A stretch of 7,455 nt of DNA, taken from the NCBI GenBank assembly GCA_947174175.1, contig CAMWHW010000044.1, forward strand, positions 1 through 7,455, given 5' to 3'. Within the stretch, counting starts at the first letter, position 1. Each line of letters begins with the position of its first letter. Under the pieces are notes generated by a model. That model saw nothing but the letters and a program-made list of their open reading frames with translations. It made no database searches and was not told the origin of the DNA. This stretch comes from an uncultured Clostridia bacterium. Lineage in GTDB: Bacteria; Bacillota; Clostridia; Christensenellales; Borkfalkiaceae. The position numbers were made by a program, and so were the translations under genes. Shown here piece after piece: positions 1 to 4,956 of this stretch.

Positions 1-19
1 AATTTTTTAAAATAGTGCT

Positions 20-59
20 AAAAAATACACCAACCACTATATGTTGTGGTTGGTGTATT
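20..59 (-). terminator. Rho-independent terminator of the rpsF-ssb-rpsR operon
   Basis: A perfect 14-bp inverted repeat pairs 24-37 with 46-59 around an 8-base loop (38-45). Read on the minus strand, the stem is followed by a run of T (complement of the A run at 20-25). It begins 15 bases beyond the rpsR stop codon. The stem is AT-mixed rather than GC-rich but long and without mismatches. The plus-strand side is also T-rich (60-75), so it may also stop transcripts arriving from the left. Confidence 0.88.
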
Positions 60-73
60 GATTTTAATTTATT

Positions 74-322
74 TTACTCGCCCTTGAAAGGAAGGAGCGC
101 CGCAACTCTTGCACGTTTGATAGCCTTGGAAAGCTCTCTCTGGTGCTTTGCGCAGTTACCGCTCATTCTTCTGGGAAGCATTTTGCCCGATTCGGTTACG
201 AACTTCTTTAAACGGTTTACGTCCTTAAAGTCGATAAGTTCAACCTTTTCCTGGCAGAAAACGCAGACTTTTCTGCGGGGAGCCTTTTTATAGCTCTTTT
301 TAACAGTTGTCTTTTCTTCCAT
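74..322 (-). CDS. rpsR: 30S ribosomal protein S18, zinc-ribbon form
   Basis: This 82-residue protein is a component of the small ribosomal subunit platform, where S18 binds 16S rRNA together with S6. The S18 core is plain: the [21 protein letters not shown] segment region (residues 32-52) and the basic [15 protein letters not shown] end. C20 and C23 (C-x2-C) plus C57 and H60 (C-x2-H) form the likely zinc-binding set of the C+ class of S18. The ATG at 320-322 has AGGAGA (329-334 on the plus strand) 6 bases upstream. It is the third gene of the rpsF-ssb-rpsR operon, 27 bases after ssb, and is followed at once by the operon terminator. Length is normal for the family, with a basic N-terminal tail. 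Identification is certain. Confidence 0.98.
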   Translation of the reverse strand: MEEKTTVKKSYKKAPRRKVCVFCQEKVELIDFKDVNRLKKFVTESGKMLPRRMSGNCAKHQRELSKAIKRARVAALLPFKGE

Positions 323-349
323 TTTTATTCTCCTATTAATGTGTCCCGA

Positions 350-784
350 TTAGAAGGGAATGTCGCTGTCGTCGTCAAACGACTGCAAGGTGGGCTTTTT
401 CGAATTTCTGTTGCCGCCTGCGGGTGCCGCGGGCATGTCCGCTTCGTAACCGCTGCCTTCGCTGCCGCCGCGGGGAGTCAAAAACTCCACGTCCTGCGCA
501 ATGATATCGACTGCGGTGCGCTTAGCGCCCGTGCTGTCCTCGAAATTTCTCAGTTCGATAGTGCCGGACACGGCAACCTTGTTGCCCTTTTTGGCGTAGC
601 GGGAAACCGTTTCGCCAAGTCCGCGCCATGCGGTAACGTTGAAAAAGTCTGTCTTTCTCTCGCCGTCGGCGCCCGAATAGCTTCTGTTTACGGCAATTGC
701 AAAGCGGCATATCGAAACGCCGCCGCTCGTTTCCGTAAGCTCGGGGTCGCGCGTGAGATTACCTATTAAAAAAACCTTGTTCAT
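350..784 (-). CDS. ssb: Single-stranded DNA-binding protein
   Basis: This 144-residue protein coats single-stranded DNA during replication, repair and recombination and recruits partner proteins. Residues 1 to about 105 form the OB fold: MNKVFLIGNLTRDPEL start, the FFNVTAWRGLGE segment around W53, and VSGTIELRNFED. A Gly/Ala/Asn-rich linker follows (about 105-133). The last residues, FDDDSDIPF, are the acidic C-terminal tip that docks SSB partners; the ending DIPF is typical of Bacillota SSB. The ATG lies 10 bases after the rpsF stop codon. The only ribosome site is TAAGG (793-797), which includes the rpsF stop codon TAA, so translation is probably coupled to rpsF. The rpsF-ssb-rpsR order is the usual one in Bacillota. 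Confidence 0.97.
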   Translation of the reverse strand: MNKVFLIGNLTRDPELTETSGGVSICRFAIAVNRSYSGADGERKTDFFNVTAWRGLGETVSRYAKKGNKVAVSGTIELRNFEDSTGAKRTAVDIIAQDVEFLTPRGGSEGSGYEADMPAAPAGGNRNSKKPTLQSFDDDSDIPF

Positions 785-792
785 TTGTTGTA

Positions 793-798
793 CCTTAC
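793..798 (-). promoter_or_regulatory. ssb ribosome binding site overlapping the rpsF stop codon
   Basis: On the minus strand the bases GTAAGG contain the rpsF stop codon TAA (795-797) and the only Shine-Dalgarno-like bases before the ssb ATG (784), 8 bases away. This suggests that ribosomes finishing rpsF help start ssb. The site is weak compared with those of rpsF and rpsR. Confidence 0.6.
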
Positions 799-1076
799 TT
801 CTTAGTAATCATTCTTCTTAAAACTTCCGTGGTAAGGCCCGCAACTCTGTCAAGCTCCTTAACCACTGCGCTTTCGGCTTCGAAGGTCATTAAAACGTAA
901 TAACCGTCGGACTTATAGTTGATGGGATAAGCCAACTTCTTTACGCCCCACTTGTCGGTGGAGACCACTTTACCGCCGTTACCGGACACGATTCCTTCGA
1001 ACTTAGCGACCAAAGATTCTTTCGCCTCGTCGGAAATTGCCGCGTCCAAAACGTAAAGCATTTCGTAAGTTTTCAT
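795..1076 (-). CDS. rpsF: 30S ribosomal protein S6
   Basis: This 93-residue protein is the S18 partner on the small-subunit platform. It shows the S6 pattern from end to end: YEMLYVLDAAISDEAKE at the N-terminus, WGVKKLAYPINYKSDGYYVLMTF in the middle (the W-G-x-(K/R)-x-L-A-Y-P-I signature of S6), and a short C-terminus without the acidic tail found in Escherichia coli S6. The start is well supported: GGAGGTGA (1083-1090), a full 8-base match to the 16S anti-Shine-Dalgarno, sits 6 bases before the ATG. It is the first gene of the operon with ssb and rpsR. A near-consensus promoter and a leader hairpin lie upstream and are listed separately. Confidence 0.98.
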   Translation of the reverse strand: MKTYEMLYVLDAAISDEAKESLVAKFEGIVSGNGGKVVSTDKWGVKKLAYPINYKSDGYYVLMTFEAESAVVKELDRVAGLTTEVLRRMITKK

Positions 1077-1082
1077 AAAATT

Positions 1083-1122
1083 TCACCTCCCGGACTTAAT
1101 CGGCGTATCAACTACGATACGC
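1083..1122 (-). promoter_or_regulatory. rpsF leader with hairpin; candidate S6:S18 autoregulatory element
   Basis: In the leader RNA, GCGTATC (1122-1116) and GATACGC (1109-1103) form a perfect 7-bp stem with a 6-base loop. The stem is followed directly by one CCG (1103-1101), and a second CCG (1093-1091) abuts the strong GGGAGGTG ribosome site. In several bacteria the S6:S18 complex binds a hairpin carrying a CCG box in its own rpsF leader and shuts off translation. Position and parts fit that idea here, but I cannot confirm the consensus fold by eye. The hairpin itself is seen; the regulatory role is inference. Confidence 0.45.
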
Positions 1123-1134
1123 AAGGTAGTTTAT

Positions 1135-1163
1135 ATCATACAATATTAAATTTTCTTTGTCAA
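1135..1163 (-). promoter_or_regulatory. SigA-type promoter of rpsF-ssb-rpsR
   Basis: The -35 TTGACA (1163-1158) is a perfect consensus. After a 17-bp spacer (1157-1141), AT-rich, comes the -10 TATGAT (1140-1135), one base from consensus. Transcription should start near 1128, leaving a leader of about 50 bases before the rpsF ATG. This is the strongest promoter in the window, as expected for ribosomal protein genes. Confidence 0.88.
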
Positions 1164-1177
1164 ACGATTTTCGGCGT

Positions 1178-3328
1178 TTAAGAAGCCAATGAAATTACGG
1201 CGTTTATCAGCTCGGAAAGCTTCATATCGCCCAGCGTTACGCCCTGGAACGTCTTATTCAGGTTTGCGTCGGTCGCGTTTATAACGCCCGCTTCTTTAAG
1301 CTCCCTCAGCGTTGCGTCGTTTACGTTGTTCGCACAGATGTTTACCATGTTGTCGAAGTTGTTTATGGTGTAGCCCTTTTCGGTCTTAGCCTTGTAAAGC
1401 ACCAGCTTCCACATTCCCTGGGGCACGCCGTAGGAATAGTATACCTTGTCGCCTCTGCCCGCAAATTCAGCCGCGTTCAGCTTGCCCATTGCGTCGTCTT
1501 TATTCGTGCCGGTCTCTCCCGCCGCTTCGACTTCCGTTAAAACGTACTTCTGTTCCTCCTCGTCGTATTCGAAGAAGAGGAAGCTTTCGTTAAAGACGAT
1601 TTTCATTTTCGCGTCTTCATTGCCCGCGTCCGCGCCGTAGGTGTAATAAACCTTTTTGCCCTGCGGGTCGTAGTCCGCCGCCGTAAGCGCGCCTTCGTTT
1701 GCAGCGCCCTCGTTTACGGGCACGAATTTAAATTTGTCCTTGCCCGCGTCGTTATACTTTTCAAGTTCGTAATAGTAATAGGCGGGGTCGAAGTCCACCA
1801 CTTCCATTATCGCGTCGCCGTCGGGAAGGCAATACACCTCCTCGGCGTAGACCATCTGTATAAGCAGTTCGTCCATTGCCGTTGCAAGCTCGGTAATCTT
1901 GGTGTGGCGCAGCTGGCGGAGCATCGAGTTGTCCTCTATCTCCTTATCATCGAAAAGCTCCTCGACGGTGAGCGTCTTTACCTTTTTGTTCAGCTTGCTT
2001 ATGGGCGTATCCTTCAACGATTTCAACAGCTTGTTGTCGGTGGTCTTGACGTCCAATACTTCGCCGAACGTAAGATTCTGCGCGTAGTCTTCGTCAACGA
2101 TATCGCTGAGCGTGAGCGCGTCAATCTGCACCATTTCGTCCGCGTTGTTGCGGAAGTAGTTCTTGCCGCAGTATGCGTAAATTTCCTGCTTTTCGGTAAC
2201 CGAGCTGGTTTTGATTCCGTAATACTGGCGCGCGTACGGCTGATAGTAGGAATAGCCCGTAAAGCGCTCGGAATAGTCGGTTGAACTTGCGTTGAGCGCG
2301 GCGTATACCGCGTCGTAGTCTATCGAGAAATCTCCGTCGGCGTCGCGCTTGATAACTATAAAGTCGGTGTCGTTGCCGTATTCCAGAATTTGCAGTCTGT
2401 ACGTCTTTGCGCTTTCGCCGCTGCCGTCGGTAACTTCGATTTCGCCCTTGATATATTCCGCTTCCTCTATTCCGTTTTCGGTAACGCGGCAGGGAACGTA
2501 GTACAGCTTGTATTGCTTGTTGACGAATTCGCCGTCTTCAAGGTCCTCGGATATGAGGTCGAGCCACTCGTAGTCGTTATTGAGATTGGAGGGATACGAC
2601 GATATTATGCCGTCAATGGGGTCGCCGTTACGCGTGTATCCTATTTCCTCGTCGTAGGTGTAAATATCGTACATGACGGGAAGCTTGAAGGTCCTGGGTT
2701 CTTCGGAAGGCTCTCCCTCTTCACCGCCCTCTGCTTCGTCAGCCAGCGCCTCAACGCCGCCGTAGGTGACGGTTGCGTATTCGGTCTCAGCACCCATCAA
2801 AAGCGTTTTGACCAGCGCGCTTGCGTTCTCGCCCGTAACCGATTCGATACCCAGCTTTTCCATAAGCCCAGCGGTGCGTATGCCCATTATACTGCTGGAA
2901 AGCACCTGAGCAAGTCCGCTCAAAGGCGTGCTTTCAAACTCCTCTTTATCAATCTCGATAAACTGGTCCACCGTGCCGTACACCAGACTTAAAAGCATAT
3001 CGGTTGCGGGAATGAGCTGTGAAAAGTCGTCGAAGCTCTTGCCGAGCGCGACCATCTCGCCGTTTTCGTACACCAGTCCCTGCAAGCCCGAAACCAGCTC
3101 TTTCAGATTTCTGACGCCGCCGTTGTCGGGGTCGGTGTTGATATACTTCTTATTTCCGTTTTCGTCCGTGTTGTGAATACCCACCGCGCTTAAAACGGTA
3201 TCCAGGTCCTTGTTCATTACGAACCAGCCCACACCGAAAATCGCGCCCACCTCAACGAGGATGGCGAAAAGAAATCCGAGCAGGAAAGCTATTATAGCAG
3301 TTAAAAGTTTTGAACCGCCTTTCGACAT
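1178..3328 (-). CDS. Membrane-anchored acidic repeat protein of unknown function
   Basis: I do not recognise this 716-residue protein. Residues 8-37 are one long hydrophobic segment after a short basic start (MSKGGSK), which suggests a single membrane anchor or uncleaved signal with the rest outside the cell. The remainder is acidic and rich in Tyr, Asp and Glu, with a low-complexity Glu/Gly stretch at about 195-211. Two repeat types are visible. Near 516-565 and 582-634 are two copies of a segment that ends L-x-A-A-(D/E)-(Y/F)...G-x-K-V-Y-Y-(T/S)-Y-G. At about 403-425, 432-460, 468-489 and 672-714 are short leucine-patterned units (LTLSDI, LTVEEL, VTLGDM; LLKSLKDTPISKL, MLRQLRHTKITEL). No enzyme motif or sortase signal is seen. 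The ATG has GGAGGT (3334-3339) 5 bases upstream, and a promoter lies at 3383-3411. No terminator is seen before rpsF. A cell-surface or envelope role is inference only. Confidence 0.85.
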   Translation of the reverse strand: MSKGGSKLLTAIIAFLLGFLFAILVEVGAIFGVGWFVMNKDLDTVLSAVGIHNTDENGNKKYINTDPDNGGVRNLKELVSGLQGLVYENGEMVALGKSFDDFSQLIPATDMLLSLVYGTVDQFIEIDKEEFESTPLSGLAQVLSSSIMGIRTAGLMEKLGIESVTGENASALVKTLLMGAETEYATVTYGGVEALADEAEGGEEGEPSEEPRTFKLPVMYDIYTYDEEIGYTRNGDPIDGIISSYPSNLNNDYEWLDLISEDLEDGEFVNKQYKLYYVPCRVTENGIEEAEYIKGEIEVTDGSGESAKTYRLQILEYGNDTDFIVIKRDADGDFSIDYDAVYAALNASSTDYSERFTGYSYYQPYARQYYGIKTSSVTEKQEIYAYCGKNYFRNNADEMVQIDALTLSDIVDEDYAQNLTFGEVLDVKTTDNKLLKSLKDTPISKLNKKVKTLTVEELFDDKEIEDNSMLRQLRHTKITELATAMDELLIQMVYAEEVYCLPDGDAIMEVVDFDPAYYYYELEKYNDAGKDKFKFVPVNEGAANEGALTAADYDPQGKKVYYTYGADAGNEDAKMKIVFNESFLFFEYDEEEQKYVLTEVEAAGETGTNKDDAMGKLNAAEFAGRGDKVYYSYGVPQGMWKLVLYKAKTEKGYTINNFDNMVNICANNVNDATLRELKEAGVINATDANLNKTFQGVTLGDMKLSELINAVISLAS

Positions 3329-3339
3329 AATTTACCTCC

Positions 3340-3355
3340 GCGGCAGCCGTGCCGC
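3340..3355 (-). promoter_or_regulatory. Hairpin directly against the ribosome site of the 716-residue protein gene
   Basis: On the minus strand GCGGCA (3355-3350) pairs with TGCCGC (3345-3340) around a 4-base loop. The 3' arm touches the GGAGGT ribosome site (3339-3334) with no spacer. A GC-rich hairpin here could limit ribosome access. The pairing is seen; a regulatory effect is inference. Confidence 0.35.
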
Positions 3356-3382
3356 CCGAAGCGCTTATATGCGCCCGATACA

Positions 3383-3411
3383 ATTATACAAAATCTATAT
3401 AAAAAATGCAA
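3383..3411 (-). promoter_or_regulatory. Probable promoter of the 716-residue protein gene
   Basis: A perfect -10 TATAAT (3388-3383) is preceded by a 17-bp AT-rich spacer and a weak -35 TTGCAT (3411-3406). Start of transcription is expected near 3376, giving a leader of about 48 bases that holds the hairpin next to the ribosome site. It lies in the gap after the upstream tRNA nucleotidyltransferase gene, so the two genes need not be cotranscribed. Confidence 0.68.
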
Positions 3412-3429
3412 CTTAATTAAAGCACCCGC

Positions 3430-3450
3430 AAAATCAGCCGTCAATACGGC
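3430..3450 (-). terminator. Weak candidate terminator at the end of the tRNA nucleotidyltransferase gene
   Basis: GCCGT (complement of 3450-3446) and ACGGC (3441-3437) can form a 5-bp stem with a 4-base loop within the last codons. The minus-strand sequence after it reads TGATTTT, so the T tract is short and includes the stop codon. It may be only a partial stop, or chance. Confidence 0.25.
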
Positions 3451-4786
3451 GCGCAAGGGCGAACCGAACGAGCGCGTCCTTTTGGTTGCGGACGTTGCCT
3501 ATCGCGCACTCGCCCAACAGAAAATCCAGCGTTTTTGCCGTTTGAACGGGGGATATTCCCGCGGCAATCAGATCGTCGCCGCGCACGGCAAGCTGTTTTT
3601 TGGTGAGAGGCACGCCCTCTTCAAGCATTTTTGCGTATATTCTTTTCCACTTGATTACGCACGGCGCTTCGGACAAATCGTCCTTGCAAGCCGAAAAGTC
3701 CGCCTGCTTTAATAGAAGAAGTTTATCCAGTACGCCCAGATGCGCGACAATGAATTTGCGCACTTTGTTTTCGGAAGCCTCTCCCGAAAGGTCGTACATA
3801 TGCAGCTTGACCAGCGTGCAGGTCAAAGCCGTCTGCCGCGCCGAAACGCGCAGCCGTTTGCATATGCCCTCCGCAATTCTCGCGCCCTCGTCCTCGTGAC
3901 GGGCAAATTTGCCGAAGGTAAGTTTGCAGTAGGGCTTGCCCGCGTCGTGTAAAAGCGCGGCAAGGCGTATTTCGGGCGGAGCGTACTTGACGCAGCGCAG
4001 GCTGTGTTCCAACACGTCGTGCGCGTGAAAATCTTTGCGTTGCTCCATTCCGTCGCCCAGAGCGAGCTCGGGCAGCACGCGCGCAAGCACGCCGGTTTTT
4101 TTAAGAAGTTGCAACCCCTCGTATTGAGCTTGCGCAACCCCGTATTTTATATCCGCGTGAAGAATTGCGTTCAGCTCCTCCCACACCCTTTCGGCGGCGA
4201 TATCTTCTATGAGAGCGCAGTTTGCCCGCGCACCGTTTAAACATTCTTCCGTAGGCGTAAAGCCCGTCTGCGCGGCAATGCGGCAAAGGCGCATCAGCCT
4301 CAGCCCGTCCTCGCCGAAAACCTTGTTCGCGTCGGCTACCGTCGATACGGTTTTGCTTTCTATCTCCGCGATACCGCCCAGCGGATCGACGAATTTGCGG
4401 GCGCGTATATCGTAGTAAACGGCGTTGCACTTAAAGTCGCGGCGGCGCGCGTCAAGCTCCATATCTTCGGTGAAAAACACCTCCGCGGGAGAATGAACGC
4501 CGCGCACGTATTTGTCCGTGCGGAAGGTCGTAAACTCGTAACTTTCCCCCTCGCAGACCAGCCGCACCGTGCCCGTATTCTTGTAGACGGCGGTCACGGC
4601 AAAGCCCAGTTTTTCCGCGGCGGCGGCAACCTCTCCCGCGCTTTCGGGCGAACATATATCCCAGTCGCGCTTGCCCGCGGGCGTTAAACCAGCCAGAAAA
4701 TCGCGGCATGCTCCGCCCACCGCGTAGAGCGGTTTTTCAAGCGCGGAAGCAAGCTCAATTAACTTTTGGGGGAGTAGATTTATCAT
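3434..4786 (-). CDS. cca: CCA-adding tRNA nucleotidyltransferase, class II, with HD domain
   Basis: This enzyme should add or repair the 3' CCA of tRNA from CTP and ATP. From the chosen ATG it has 450 residues. The nucleotidyltransferase head has VGGACRDFLAG (about 23-33), the metal-binding pair D-W-D (D41, D43) and RRDFKCNAV (116-124, the conserved RRDFxxNA). EDGLRLMRLCRIAAQTGF (159-176) holds the E-D-x-x-R element that templates base choice, followed by ERVWEEL. An HD domain follows with LEHS and LLHDAGKP (H280, D281), then a C-terminal RGDDLIAAGISP segment usual in bacterial CCA enzymes. An upstream in-frame TTG (4796-4798) would add 4 residues, but ATG at 4784-4786 fits the family better. 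Neither start has a good ribosome site; AGG lies 14 bases before the ATG. Family membership is clear. CCA addition rather than poly(A) or partial A/CC addition is inferred from motif order. Confidence 0.9.
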   Translation of the reverse strand: MINLLPQKLIELASALEKPLYAVGGACRDFLAGLTPAGKRDWDICSPESAGEVAAAAEKLGFAVTAVYKNTGTVRLVCEGESYEFTTFRTDKYVRGVHSPAEVFFTEDMELDARRRDFKCNAVYYDIRARKFVDPLGGIAEIESKTVSTVADANKVFGEDGLRLMRLCRIAAQTGFTPTEECLNGARANCALIEDIAAERVWEELNAILHADIKYGVAQAQYEGLQLLKKTGVLARVLPELALGDGMEQRKDFHAHDVLEHSLRCVKYAPPEIRLAALLHDAGKPYCKLTFGKFARHEDEGARIAEGICKRLRVSARQTALTCTLVKLHMYDLSGEASENKVRKFIVAHLGVLDKLLLLKQADFSACKDDLSEAPCVIKWKRIYAKMLEEGVPLTKKQLAVRGDDLIAAGISPVQTAKTLDFLLGECAIGNVRNQKDALVRFALARRIDG

Positions 4787-4833
4787 AAAATGCCGCAAAA
4801 CCTGTAAATTGGTAAAAATATTTTAGCTTAAAC

Positions 4834-4862
4834 ATTATAGCAAATTTGCAAAACTATTGCAA
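4834..4862 (-). promoter_or_regulatory. Promoter of cca, sharing its -35 with the divergent promoter
   Basis: On the minus strand the -35 TTGCAA (4862-4857) is followed by exactly 17 bp and the -10 TATAAT (4839-4834). TGC just before the -10 (4842-4840) gives an extended -10. Transcription should begin near 4827, about 41 bases before the cca ATG. TTGCAA is self-complementary, and the same six bases serve the opposite promoter. A second TTGCAA lies at 4846-4851, 11 bp away, inside a 10-bp palindrome GCAAATTTGC (4840-4849), which could be an operator. Confidence 0.72.
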
Positions 4863-4885
4863 TCTCTGATTGAATAATGTATAAT
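4857..4885 (+). promoter_or_regulatory. Promoter of the lipid kinase-phosphatase operon
   Basis: The -35 TTGCAA (4857-4862) is followed by a 17-bp spacer and a perfect -10 TATAAT (4880-4885). The spacer includes the inverted repeat CAATC-TCT-GATTG (4860-4872). Transcription should start near 4892, giving a leader of about 65 bases. That leader contains a GC-rich hairpin (CCCG 4921-4924 with CGGG 4928-4931, flanked by CGCA/TGCG at 4914-4917 and 4932-4935) not followed by a T run, so it is not a terminator. Confidence 0.7.
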
Positions 4886-4956
4886 ATTTTGAGAATTATA
4901 TACTTTATGCCCGCGCAACGCCCGCCGCGGGTGCGAAAAAAACTACGGAGATAAGC

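Noticed and set aside
341..769. 142-codon plus-strand open frame over ssb
   Set aside because: It is antisense to a certain ssb gene and has no ribosome site or family resemblance.
1160..1180. Short AAACG/CGTTT repeat after the 716-residue protein gene as a terminator
   Set aside because: Only 5 bp, AT-rich, with no T run after it, and it overlaps the rpsF -35 box. Not a credible terminator.
2690..2750. Glu/Gly-rich stretch of the 716-residue protein as a DNA repeat or frameshift site
   Set aside because: The frame stays open, codons vary and there is no DNA-level tandem repeat; it is simply low-complexity acidic protein.
2390..2992. 200-codon plus-strand open frame opposite the 716-residue protein gene
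   Set aside because: It is the antisense of a gene with promoter, ribosome site and sensible protein composition. Its own translation shows no domain and it has no ribosome site; the open frame follows from GC-rich codon bias.
4796..4798. TTG as the start of cca
   Set aside because: It adds only MRHF before the ATG, has its AGG too close (2 bases), and the family alignment favours the ATG.
4911..4940. GC-rich hairpin in the lipid kinase leader as an attenuator or riboswitch
   Set aside because: The stems are short with a bulge, there is no T tract, and no known riboswitch core is visible; noted only within the promoter entry.
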